Shown: positions 22,882 through 33,650 of the stretch, in pieces
Numbering within the stretch: the stretch's first letter is position 1
Layout: every line of letters starts with the position of its first letter
Assembly: GCF_050948215.1 (NCBI RefSeq)
Contig: NW_027488833.1
Location: forward strand, 124,001-188,000
Length of the DNA stretch: 64,000 nt
Origin: Halictus rubicundus
Lineage: Eukaryota; Arthropoda; Insecta; Hymenoptera; Halictidae
Reading direction: 5' to 3'
Notes under the pieces: generated by a model
Seen by the model: only the letters and a program-made list of their open reading frames with translations
Told to the model about the DNA's origin: nothing
Database searches by the model: none
Made by a program: the position numbers and the translations under genes

Positions 22882-24975
22882 AATTACAACTTTAGGTGAA
22901 ACCGAAATCGATCTTGAAATTCATTCTAGAACAATCACTACAAAATTCCAAGTTTTAAATGCGCTTACTAATATACCGTTCGATGGATTATTAGGAGACG
23001 ACTTCCTCCAATCCCAAAAAGCAAAAATCGATTATTCCACATTCACTATTTCGCTAAAATCTTTTCCGTTCCAAATTCCGCTGCTTCGTAATACACCACA
23101 ACGACCCATTTCTACAATTAGAGTCAATCCACGTTCAGAAACAGTTGTCCCTATTACGTTATTAAACCCTTACAACGTTAAAGAAGGTGTAGTGTGGTCC
23201 CGACAACTTAATTCTGACAACACATTGTTAATTCCAAATACTATTGTTCAAGTCAACAATCAAAATCGAGCAATTCTTACAATTGTCAATACTTCAATCA
23301 AAGTTGAAACAATTCCAATTCCCGAATTGTATGTCGAACCTCTTCCAATTCAATCACATGTATACAGTTTAGCCCCAAATCAAACAAATAATAATGTCAC
23401 GGAAAGATTACGCACATTAAATCAAAATCTTAGACTTGACCATTTAAATGGAGAAGAACGAAATGCGATCTCTCAAATTTGCAAGGAATTTAATTATATA
23501 TTTCATCTACCGACTGATTTACTAACTCGAACAACAGCTACTACCCATACGAGATTCCAATTCATGCCAAACATTATAGACATCCTCAAATTCATAAAAC
23601 CGAGGTTGAAAAGCAGATTGAGAGTATGCTTCAGCAAGGTATTATAAAACCTTCGACTCGCCCTTGGTACAGCCCCCTCTGGGTGGTCCCAAAGAAACCA
23701 GACGCCTCAGGAAAACGTAAATGGCGTATTGTAATCGACTATCGGAAACTTAATGAAAAAACAATAGGAGATGCATACCCACTTCCGAATATCGAAGATA
23801 TTTTAGATCAATTAGGTTATGCGCTATATTTCACCACTCTTGATCTTGCAAGCGGATTCCATCAAATCCCTTTGAACCCTAATCATGCTTGCAAAACTGC
23901 TTTTTCCACTCCCAACGGATACTACGAGTTCACGCGTATGCCATTTGGCCTTAAAAATGCACCTTCATCATTTCAACGAATGATGAATAGCGTTTTATCG
24001 GGTTTGACAAACAAGCAATGTTTCGTTTATTTAGACGATGTCGTTTTATACGGATCTACTTTAGAAGACCATAACAAGAAATTATTGAACGTATTTTCGA
24101 GGTTACGCGAAAATAATCTTAAGTTACAACCCGACAAATGCGAATTCTTAAAGAGTTCGTGTGAATATTTAGGACATATTATATCCGATAAAGGAATAGA
24201 ACCTAATCCCAAAAAAGTAGGTTGCATTCAACGCGCAGCAAGACCTAGGAACCAAAAAGAAATTAAAATGTTTTTAGGTTTAGTAGGGTATTATAGGAAA
24301 TTTATTAAAGATTTTTCTACGATCACAAAACCTTTGACGCGCTTATTAAAGAAGGATGCAACTTTCGTTTGGACCGACGAACATGAACAAGCACACGTTA
24401 TTTTAAAAAAGAAATTAATGGATAAACCCATTCTCCAATACCTGAATTTTTCGGAACAATTTATTTTAACCACTGATGCTTCTAATGTAGGTATTGGTGG
24501 GGTACTTTCACAAAAGAAAAATGATGCGGATCTACCCATTGCATATTATTCTCGGACGCTTAATAAATCAGAACAAAATTATTCAACAATCGAAAAAGAA
24601 CTCTTAGCAATAGTTAACTCTATAGAACATTTTAGACCTTATTTATACGGCCGTGAATTCATAATTTACACCGATCATCGTCCGTTACAATGGCTAGTGA
24701 ATTGTCGTAATCCTTCCTCAAAATTAATTAGATGGCGACTAAGACTCGAGGAATATCAGTATCAAATTAAATTCAAACCAGGTAGAGTCAATTCAAATGC
24801 GGACGGACTATCTAGATTGCCAACGGAACCACAATGTCAAGTCAACGTAACAGTTAAAAACGTCAGGTCTTATGATGACTTTCTACAATTTGAAAGTAAT
24901 AATCAAGAAATAGTGGCACTTGAGAAAACTAATTCACCGTTAAGAAAACTAAAAACTCCAATTCTATTGTTTTGA
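22882..24975 (+). pseudogene. pol: pol: rest of protease, reverse transcriptase, RNase H
   Basis: 22882 to about 23580 continues the protease (LLGDDFLQSQKAKIDY). A one-base change near 23580 moves the reading to the frame holding WVVPKKPDASGKRKWRIVID, FTTLDLASGFHQIPL, MPFGLKNAPSSFQRMM, the YLDDVV catalytic box near 24030 and an RNase H domain with TTDASNVGIGGVLSQ and YTDHRPLQWLV. A TGA stop closes it at 24973-24975, beyond which the same frame stays open for about 85 codons. The enzyme copies the element's RNA into DNA. The frame breaks make this copy defective. Confidence 0.85.
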
Positions 24976-25235
24976 TCCCAAAATTTAAATAAAGACAATC
25001 CATACACGAAATATGTTTCAAACAAATTTAATATTCACGAAATCACTCCCAATACCAATAATAATTGTAAGTTGAGTAATGAAAATCAAATTATTTATAT
25101 ATTAGTTCCCACACATGTATATTTCGAAAAAATAGAATTTCAAAATTTGTTCGAGTGTCTAATAAATGTTAGATGCCACATTAAAGACAACAATTTTATC
25201 GTGGTTCCTCCAGAAAAAAACATAACATAAGTTTA

Positions 25236-26427
25236 ATGCAACTATCAAAAATGTTAAAGTTCGTATTTACTAAAAACGAGATTAGAATTTATGATAATAA
25301 TAAAATAGAACCCCAAGGTCAAGAACAAATCACAGAAATATTAAAAGAAAATCATGATAGTAAACTTTCGGGACATTATGGATTTAATAAGACATATTCT
25401 AAAATCAAGGAACGTTATTATTGGAATTCGATGAAGGAAGACATTAGAAAATACGTAAGAACTTGTCCATCGTGTCAAATTAACAAAACTAATTTTAAAC
25501 CCGTAAAACAGCCTATGGAAATCACTTCCACATCCGAACAACCCTTTGAAAGACTAGCTTTAGATATTGTAGGACCATTACCCTTAAGTGAAAATGGCAA
25601 TAAATTTATCTTAACGATGCAAGACGACTTAACAAAGTATAGTTTCGCAAAAGCAATACCTAATCACGAAGCCATAACGATCGCGAAGACTCTGACAGAA
25701 ACCATTACATCCTTCGGCATACCCAAAACTATATTAACAGATCAAGGCGCGGATTTCATGTCTCAATTAATAAAAGACCTAACCAAATTATTTAAAACAA
25801 AACACTTGTCAACTACTCCGTATCACCCTCAAACCAATGGAGCACTCGAACGATCTCATTTAACTTTAAAAGATTACCTTAAACATTATGTAAAACCAAA
25901 TCAAACAGACTGCGACGATTACCGATTACCGATTACCGATTGCCGATTACCTTTGCCTTTGCCTTTACCTTTTGCCATGTTCAGCTATAACACGTCATTT
26001 CATAAAACAACTAACTACACACCATACGAACTACTGTTTGGGTTTAAAGCATATTTGCCATCATCTATCGTCCAAGAACCCAAATTCCATTATACCTATG
26101 ACGACTATATTAAATCCTTGCAATACAAATTAAATACATCATTCAAAACAGCACGAGAAAATATAATCAATTCAAAAAAAGAGAAGTAAAACTTACTATG
26201 ATAAAAAGGCTAACCCACAAGAATTTAATCCGGGCGATCTAATATGTATTTATAATAAACAAGGAAAGGCCAATCTATCAAAGAAACTGTGTCCAAACTT
26301 TAAAGGACCACACAAGATTATAAGAACATTTTCTGATAAAACAGTAGAAATTGAAATAGGCACACGCAAAAAACGATATCATACCAACTTATTGAAACAT
26401 TTTGTTTCAGATGCGGACCCTTAACAA
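25236..26427 (+). pseudogene. pol: pol: integrase, frameshifted
   Basis: An HHCC zinc-binding module (HYGFNKTYSKIKERYYW and CPSCQINK) is followed by the catalytic core: LALDIVGPLPLSENG, ILTDQGADFMS and NGALERSH. Between the core and LLFGFKAYLPSS sits a tandem-repeat expansion (25914-25975). The frame ends at 26187 in an A run (TTCAAAAAAAGAG). The C-terminal region continues in the next frame with CPNFKGPHKIIRTF and ends at about 26427, overlapping the env start. The integrase inserts element DNA into the chromosome. It is also out of frame with the preceding RNase H. Confidence 0.85.
25914..25975 (+). repeat. short tandem expansion inside integrase
   Basis: GATTACC-type 7-mers (about four) followed by CCTTTG-type 6-mers (about five) interrupt the integrase between the catalytic glutamate and the LPFAMFSYN segment. 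The frame is kept open. Confidence 0.85.
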
Positions 26428-26564
26428 TTTAATCATCTTCCTCCTCCTTTTTCCTTACGTAGTATGCTATATTTATAACAATACTCCTCATAACCTATCG
26501 AGTGGAATATTTTATAACAATTTGGGCGAAGCAAAGATCGATAAGGCTACATTAACGCTACTTA

Positions 26565-29333
26565 CAAGGGAACATATTCAGATGCGAAAATCCGATTTTG
26601 ATGAAACTTATGGGAGCTTCTAGTTCTTTGAAAAATATTTCACACGTATTTTTTTTATCGGCAGACATCCACTTTGAAGGGGTGAAAACAGCCCTCAAAG
26701 TTGGGGTTCAAAACCACATTTTTTGAGATATCTCGGAAACCAGAGATCGAAAAAATTTGAATTTTTTCTTAAATTGTGTGTTTTTCAATGGGAAATGTAG
26801 TCGCGCAAGAAAATTTTAACAAAAGTTTTTTGTTTAAACAATATATTAAAATTTTGATTTTTTTTGCAGTTTCTTTTATTTATTGTTAGTTCATTTTAAT
26901 GTAAACTTGGGTGTGTGATCTTTGATCCAAAATAGGGGATACATGTTTCAGGATTTTCTTTTTTTTTGCCATTTAACAATAATTATGCATAATGGAAGAT
27001 AGTCTTGCACCTGGCGTGCGTAGGAAGGAATTCTGGCTTGTTTCATCGAAATATAAGCATTTAGTATAAACGTGTATAGTATTTTAAAAAATACCATTGG
27101 GTTATGTGTCGTTTATTGTTTTATTAGTAGCTAAAGAAGGTGGCGCAGGTAGCAGCGTGACGCGATGCTAATTACCGCGGCGGAGTAAGGGTACCGACTT
27201 TTATAGCCAATTCGCGTGTGAATTTCTGCAGTCGTTGGGCCTTCGGTCAAAATATACCTGCAGCCTTTTTAAACTGTGAATCCTCGAAGTTGGAGTTTCC
27301 CTCGTCGTTTATGGTAGCTCTGAAAAGACCTGGTGGCAAATGCCTCACATCAGTTTTACCTCGGTTATATATAGCATTTCAGAAGAACACGAATATTTTC
27401 AAACATTTCTATTGGTTGTTAGGGTGAGAGAGTGGGAAACGTAAGGTGTCTTAAGAATGTATAAATATGGGCACTTTGCTACGTGTGGTATTAGTCTTTC
27501 TGCATTACGGTTTGTAAAGCAACGTGGATATTAAGAAGTTAAGGCTACTTCTTTCGGATTTTTAAAACAGTGCGACATAAAACAAATAATTTCTGACGAT
27601 AATCAAAAAAACATCCGATAATTATATTAATTTTACTTTTGCTGAATGATTATTTTTCTTGTTAGATTCGTTATTATAAACATGAAGGTCAATCCGACGA
27701 ACGTTATAAACATTTTTATGGATACATATAACAGTAATAATAACGAGGGAACACCCACGAATGGGAAGGAAATTGAACTGGCACACATTATTATAGATCT
27801 GATTGATAGGTACAGAGAAGCAGGGTACATGAATTTCGAAACGCAACAACAATTGATATTCGATGACCTAACAGACGAACCGACTTCATTTAATGTTCCC
27901 GAAGACGAAGAAGATTTGGAATCAGCGTCAACATCGAAACCGTCGTCTTCAAGTTCTCCGCACGAGAGTCCAGAAGAAATGGAATATGTAGACATTGATT
28001 TAGAATATAAGAAGAAAGCTGTAGATTATTGGAAGAGTGGAAGAAAAAGAACACTAAACTTCCAAACTGTAAAAAACCAATACAAGAAATTGAAGAGACA
28101 ATCAGATTTATACAGATGGGAAGAACAAATTAATAAAGGCTACACTTGAAAAATTTATTGTAGCAAGAAATAATAAAATTTTGGTACACCACATAAATTT
28201 GAGACGGTGGGCAATGATCGAAAATTCATCAATAAATTTAGCAGGATTTCAGGCATCGTCCTGTTGGTTGTGGAAGTTTAAAGAGAACTATAATATAGTA
28301 TCAAGAAAAACGACGAAACTCGTTACCCGCCATCATAGTAACCATTTAACAGATTTGACCGCAGCAGCAGACGATTTTGTGTGTCATGTGAAAGGGTATT
28401 TTGAAAATTATGGCGCAAGCAATATTTTCAATAGTGATCAAAGTGGGTTCCAGTTGGAATTGCACTCTGGTCGAACACTTTCACACAAAGGTGAAAAAGA
28501 AACGGTGCTCTTGTCCAATCCATATCGTTAACAACTCACAGCTACACTATCCAGCCCACAATTTCAGCTGATGGACAGTTGCTATCGCCATTGTATATTG
28601 TTTTGAAAGGAGTCAAAGGGCAGTTAGGACCTCGTGTACGAAGAAGTGTGTTCACGGCACCTAATGTCCATATTGAAGCTTCCACATGGGGTAAACCAAC
28701 GAAAGAATTATTTAGAACGTGGTTGACTGAAGTATTTCACGCTGCTACCTGCGCCACCTTCTTTAGCTACTAATAAAACAATAAACGACACATAACCCAA
28801 TGGTATTTTTTAAAATACTATACACGTTTATACTAAATGCTTATATTTCGATGAAACAAGCCAGAATTCCTTCCTACGCACGCCAGGTGCAAGACTATCT
28901 TCCATTATGCATAATTATTGTTAAATGGCAAAAAAAAAAGAAAATCCTGAAACATGTATCCCCTATTTTGGATCAAAGATCACACACCCAAGTTTACATT
29001 AAAATGAACTAACAATAAATAAAAGAAACTGCAAAAAAAATCAAAATTTTAATATATTGTTTAAACAAAAAACTTTTGTTAAAATTTTCTTGCGCGACTA
29101 CATTTCCCATTGAAAAACACACAATTTAAGAAAAAATTCAAATTTTTTCGATCTCTGGTTTCCGAGATATCTCAAAAAATGTGGTTTTGAACCCCAACTT
29201 TGAGGGCTGTTTTCACCCCTTCAAAGTGGATGTCTGCCGATAAAAAAAATACGTGTGAAATATTTTTCAAAGAACTAGAAGCTCCCATAAGTTTCATCAA
29301 AATCGGATTTTCGCATCTGAATATGTTCCCTTG
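26565..29333 (+). mobile_element. DNA transposon with 595-bp inverted repeats and TTA duplication
   Basis: Starts CAAGGGAACATATTCAG and ends with its exact inverse. Arms run 26565-27159 and 28738-29333 and looked identical wherever compared. TTA flanks both sides (26562-26564 and 29334-29336). Inside is a frameshifted transposase with Tc5/CENP-B-type HTH and DDE_1-like parts. Very long, near-perfect arms imply recent movement or gene conversion. A TTA duplication is unlike pogo/Tigger (TA); Zator-like or an unnamed family is possible. Confidence 0.8.
27646..28773 (+). pseudogene. transposase of the long-TIR element, C-terminally truncated
   Basis: Three frames in sequence. 27646-28149 has an acidic Ser-rich region (SSSSSPHESPEEMEYVD) and a basic helix (KKKAVDYWKSGRKRT). 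About 28140-28531 has LRRWAMIENSSINLAGFQAS and WLWKFKENYNIVSRKTTK, a Tc5/CENP-B-like HTH, then FNSDQSGFQLELHSGRTLSH with a likely catalytic Asp. About 28525-28773 has TISADGQLLSPLYIVLKG and WGKPTKELFRTWLTEVF. One-base breaks lie near 28138 and near 28520. The gene runs straight into the right inverted repeat at 28738, so the last catalytic block is missing and this copy is an internal-deletion derivative. Confidence 0.65.
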
Positions 29334-30442
29334 TTAGTTACGTAAATTTCACACATTTAAATGAAGCATTTGAAAAGGCAAGGCATCATTTTCTTCAATC
29401 ACAAGATCTCTGTACATTGGTATCAAAAGAATCGTCAAAAACTAGTTACGCGAACTTTCACTGTGAACAAACATTAAAAATAATAGAAGATCAATTATCT
29501 GATATCACTGCGAAAGATGAAATGCTACACCATATAGTGGGCCAAAAATCACAATTTCGTAAACGTCGCGGACTTATTAATGGCGTATCATACGCTCTTG
29601 ATTGGTTGTTCGGTACTCCAGATGCTGACGACGCACAATATTACACCGATAGTATCAACACTCTATTAAATGATAACAGACAGACACAAACTCTTCTAAA
29701 AACTCAAATACAGGTGATTTCTAGCACAATAAGAAATTTTAATAACTCGGTGGTTTCCTTAAAACGTAATGAAAATCAATTAAATAGCAACATTGAATTA
29801 ATTAACAAGTTATCAATAGAAACAAATCACATCCTAGATGAGTTAAAGCTACAAAACGCTATTACGCAGCATATAACGGCATTGTCTTTGTTTATCACTA
29901 GAATACTCGCAAGAATACCGAAAGATTGTCGAACGAGAACCTTCCAGGCTGAAGTGGAAACCTGGAAATATATAAAAAATAATCAATGGATCTACATACT
30001 ACAACAACCCACTACTGTTACACTCCTGTGTGACAACAATCCCAACCACATGGAGGATATAGTACTACACCAAACTGGAATACTTCAATTGGAACCGTCC
30101 TGTAAAGGATACACGGATTTCTTCGTGTTGGAAACAACCAGCAGCTCAAGTCGGAACATATCACACTATGTACCAAAACTTGACATCACTACCGATGATT
30201 GCTGTCTCCTCAAACGAAGATTCAACAAGACGGTCCCGATCCAATTAACTCCGGTCAAATTAACGAACATAGACTTGACCGAATTAAGATATGCCAACAA
30301 AAAGCTAAGCGACTTTGATAAAATAGTAACGGACCAATTGAATAAACCATTTATAGTGCAACATACCAAATGGTACACTATTGGATTATCGGTTATCGGA
30401 GCGATAATATTTTTAATGGTCTGCATGAACTGTTGCCGTTGA

Positions 30443-31099
30443 ATCGGTTGTTTAAATTTGTTGAAACGCGTATTTTGCTTTACAAAAAATCCGCGTAATG
30501 GCGATACCATTCCTCCGATGATAAAAAACTTTGTAAATTTTTTGGTCTCTTATGATCGAAATCGAGACGTCGCCCGTATAATATACACCGTTCCAGAAGA
30601 ACCACAGGGAGACGCCCAATCAGCACGAACCCGAGGAAGAACCCCATCACGTAGGAGCACTACACCGTTGTAAATTGTATATAGTCATTTGCGTTAATTT
30701 ATTTATATCCAATAAGCCATACATTTTTTTTTCTTTTTCTACTTCTCACTATTCTATCTTATACATATATTCTAGACCTCTCGAATAATTCCATATTTAT
30801 ACTTTACTAGCTGGTTCACATATATCATTTTTACTCCTCTAGCTACTGCGAAATATCTCATATGTTGATCTTAGCAAGTAAGCACCTATGTATATCGATC
30901 TAATAACCCTTTACTTATGTACACTTTTAGTTCTAACAAATTCATTCAAATATTGTAATCATTTTATAATTACGTTACTCAATTGTATTTCATTATATAT
31001 TCATTTCGTATTATGTTTTATTATTAGTTCCGCGATTTAATTCTAAGACATTGCGTTCATCCTATTGAAGACTCCTTTTCTCATCGTCTTCAATTTTAA
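30443..31099. other. provirus 3' untranslated region
   Basis: AT-rich sequence between the env stop and the polypurine tract. A 71-codon frame at 30458-30673 ending in an Arg-rich segment (RTRGRTPSRRSTT) could be a small accessory frame, but I see no support for it. Confidence 0.4.
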
Positions 31100-31100
31100 T

Positions 31101-31109
31101 GGGGGGAGG
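31101..31109 (+). other. polypurine tract
   Basis: GGGGGGAGG directly precedes the 3' LTR and would prime plus-strand DNA synthesis. Confidence 0.8.
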
Positions 31110-31467
31110 TGTTGTATACCCGATAACCCTAGGCTCTAGTTAAACACCAACGCATCATGATAATCATGCCATAGACACGTCAGCCAAAACCCTTGAATCA
31201 TCAGAACCAAACAGCCCCTTAGACTTTGTCTCTTCCACGTCATCCTTTCCACAACAAGCCTTTTCTACTCCCTTCCACATTTTCCTCTCAAAAGCTACAT
31301 ATATATAGCAGCCCGTCGAAACAGAGTTAGAGCTTCTTCTTGCATATTTCAGTGCAGAAGGTTACATCGTTGTACCTTAAACTCGCCACCGTGTATACAC
31401 TTAAATAAAACTCTTCTCGATTTTATTATAAACTGTTGTACTCGATTTCCAAACCCGGAATCCAACA
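31110..31467 (+). repeat. 3' LTR, complete, 358 bp
   Basis: Runs from TGTTGTATACCCG to CCGGAATCCAACA, with TG..CA ends. It contains ATATATATAG and, near 31403, TTAAATAAAACTC, a polyadenylation-type signal that the 5' copy has lost (AACAAAAC). The target duplication cannot be checked because the 5' LTR end is missing. Confidence 0.85.
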
Positions 31468-31619
31468 GCCGCACACTGTGCTGGAGAAATTTCGTGACAT
31501 TTTACAATAATTCTTGAACCATAAAAGATATCGGGATGAAATTCACACTAAAATTCATTAAAACATTATGCCTATACACTGATAATTATTGTAATAAATA
31601 TATCTTTTTGGTATAATGT

Positions 31620-31905
31620 TTTAATTAATTGTTTCAAATTTATTGTTCCAAAATAATATGGTAAATGGTTAACTTGTTACTTATGTAGTACTTTCCCAGA
31701 AAATTTAAATCACCGATGTCTTTGATTATAAATTTCTTCGTATTTCTTGAAATATTTATAATCTGAAGACTAAATGTCAAGAAATACGAAGAAATTTATA
31801 ACCAAAGACATCGATGATATAAATTTTCTGGAAACGTACTACATAAGTAAAGAGTTAACCATTTACCATATTATTTTAGGACAATAAAATTTCAACAATA
31901 ACAAA
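31620..31905. repeat. palindromic MITE-like repeat
   Basis: Arms of about 120 bp are near-perfect reverse complements (31620-31738 and 31770-31905), including CCAAAATAATATGGTAAATGG and ACCGATGTCTTTGATTATAA. The loop is short. No target duplication was recognised. Confidence 0.75.
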
Positions 31906-32180
31906 CAAGAACAAAATAAAAAAAAATACAAACATTATCAAAAGACATCTATACAACATGTAATCAAACAAATGAGTGTCAAACAAAAGTTGCATTGTTC
32001 GACGGAGTACATATAATGCTAAAGAAAATTTCTTTTTTGGATTCCAATTTTCGAAAAGTCAAATTTACGAATCTTTTTACGATAACCTTGTATTTAGTTA
32101 CATATAGTTATAGAGCATGGAAAGAAAAATTCAACGATATACAGAAATGTTTACCATGTGTACGATGTATTATAATGGGG

Positions 32181-32209
32181 AAAATAATAATAATAATAAT
32201 AATAATATA
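32181..32209. repeat. (AAT)n microsatellite
   Basis: Eight to nine AAT triplets just upstream of the LINE; it may be the tail of an earlier non-LTR insertion or its target. Confidence 0.85.
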
Positions 32210-32612
32210 AAAAATAGACTTCCGTTTCCGGTCGCATGAGTAATTGAGGTGCGAAAGAGAGTGTACGGAAAGTTAGGGTGAAAGTGTTGAGAGAAAGAGG
32301 TGTGTGGGGAGAAAGTGTGTGGAGAAGGGTGTCTTGAGGTTAGGGTCAGGTGTTAGAGAAAGGGATAAGGGCGGGGAAGTGAGATAGAGAGCATTGGTGG
32401 AAGGATAAAGTGAGTGAGAGAGAGGTTAGGTCCGGGTGACGGAAGAGGGGAGTGCGCAGGATTACATCTGGAAGGAGTGGAAGGTGGCGCGCTCTAGCGG
32501 TAGAAGAATAACTTAAGGAGGCGGGTAATTTGAAAAGGGAGACAATTAAAAATAGAAGAATAGAATAGAATAGAAAATAGAAGAGGGGGCGGGAAAAGGA
32601 AGAGTAGGAAGG

Positions 32613-33650
32613 ATGATGAAGGATGAGAGGTTAGAACGGTGGTTTAGTCTAGATAATTTGGAGAATGTGGAAAGTGTGGGGAAAAAGAGGGGCAGAGAGG
32701 AATTGTTAGGAGAGGGGAGGGACGAAAGAGGAATGTTTAAAAGAAGTGACAAAACAAAAAGATCGCCAGAGAAGGGAAAGGAGGAGGAGGAGACAGAAGT
32801 TAGGAAGATAGAGGAAGTAATAAGAGGGCTAATAGGGGAAGTCGAGAGGATGAAGGAAAGGTTGAGGGAGGAAGGGGAAAGGTGGATGGAGGAGTGGAGG
32901 AATGAAAGGGAGAGATGGAGGGAAGAAAGGAAGGAAGAGAGAAAGGAGGAGGAAAAAAGATGGGAAAGGATAGAAAAATGGTTAGAAAGAATAGAAGGAA
33001 GGCTAGGGGAGATAGAAAGAAGGGAAGAGGAAGAGGAAGAGAGGAATAAAGGGGGAGAAGGAGGGATAGGGAGGGAAATGTTAGAGGAAAATAAGAGAAG
33101 AATTAGGAGAATAGAGGTATTACTAGATAGGAAGGAAAGGGAAGAGAAGCGGAAGAACATAATAATAAAAAAGATACAGTTAGAGGGGAAGAATGTGAAG
33201 GTGGAAGTAGAAAGGGTGTGGGAATTAGTGGGGGTGAAGGAAGAGGGGATAGAAGAAGTAAGGAAGATAGGGAAAGAAGGAAAAGATGGGTGTGGAATGG
33301 TGCTAGTTAAAATGGCGAATTTAGAACAGAAAGGGATAGTAATGGACAGAAGGAGGTTACTAAAGGGAAGGAAAGAATGGCTGGACGATGATTTAACAGA
33401 GGAAGAAAGGAGAGCAAAATGGAAAATAGAAAGGGAAGCAGAGAAGGAAAGAGAGAAGGGAATGCATGTACAGGTAGGGTACATGAGAATGTGGGTAAAT
33501 GGAAGAATGAAGAGATGGAATGAGATAGAGGAAGTGTGGTACATATGGAGAACAGGGAAACGGGGCGAGGGAGAAGGGAGAGGAGGGGGAAAGAGGGGGG
33601 AAAGCAAGGTACAAAATAACTTTCTGGAATGTGGCAGGATTAAGGAATAA
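32613..33650 (+). CDS. LINE ORF1, coiled coil plus RRM-like domain
   Basis: 345 codons, intact. Residues about 60-175 are almost entirely Glu, Arg and Lys with heptad spacing, a long coiled coil that would trimerise. The following part (RKNIIIKKIQLEGKNVKVE, then GKDGCGMVLVKMANLEQKGI, then DDDLTEEERRAKWKIEREA) follows the layout of LINE ORF1 RNA-binding proteins with an RRM-like fold and C-terminal domain. It would package the element RNA. ORF2 begins in another frame about 45 bases before this ORF ends. The residue bias follows from the GA-rich DNA. Confidence 0.7.
   Translation: MMKDERLERWFSLDNLENVESVGKKRGREELLGEGRDERGMFKRSDKTKRSPEKGKEEEETEVRKIEEVIRGLIGEVERMKERLREEGERWMEEWRNERERWREERKEERKEEEKRWERIEKWLERIEGRLGEIERREEEEEERNKGGEGGIGREMLEENKRRIRRIEVLLDRKEREEKRKNIIIKKIQLEGKNVKVEVERVWELVGVKEEGIEEVRKIGKEGKDGCGMVLVKMANLEQKGIVMDRRRLLKGRKEWLDDDLTEEERRAKWKIEREAEKEREKGMHVQVGYMRMWVNGRMKRWNEIEEVWYIWRTGKRGEGEGRGGGKRGESKVQNNFLECGRIKE

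Larger units (their letters stand above)
26411..30442 (+). pseudogene. env: env-like glycoprotein gene, split by a DNA transposon
   Basis: The ATG at 26411 is directly preceded by a splice-acceptor-like TTTGTTTCAG, as expected for an env made from a spliced RNA. A hydrophobic N-terminal signal (IIFLLLFPYVVC) follows. Coding stops in the transposon at 26565 and resumes after 29336 to 30442. The second part has a basic RKRRG furin-like site near 29560, then a Gly/Ala-rich segment and heptad-like helices, and ends with a membrane span (GLSVIGAIIFLMVCM) before a Cys-rich tail. This layout matches the F-type fusion proteins shared by errantiviruses and baculoviruses. Both parts share one frame when the transposon and one TTA are discounted. 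Confidence 0.8.
20541..31467 (+). mobile_element. errantivirus-like Gypsy provirus, defective, with two nested insertions
   Basis: Order: truncated LTR (20541-20703), primer site, gag, protease, reverse transcriptase/RNase H, integrase, env, polypurine tract, complete 3' LTR (31110-31467). Gag and protease share one frame; pol is broken by frameshifts and a stop. A solo LTR (22360-22876) and a 2.8 kb DNA transposon (26565-29333) lie inside. The env with a splice acceptor just before its start marks it as an endogenous-retrovirus-like lineage of insects. The two LTR copies differ at only a few of 163 shared positions, so the insertion is fairly recent. Confidence 0.9.
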
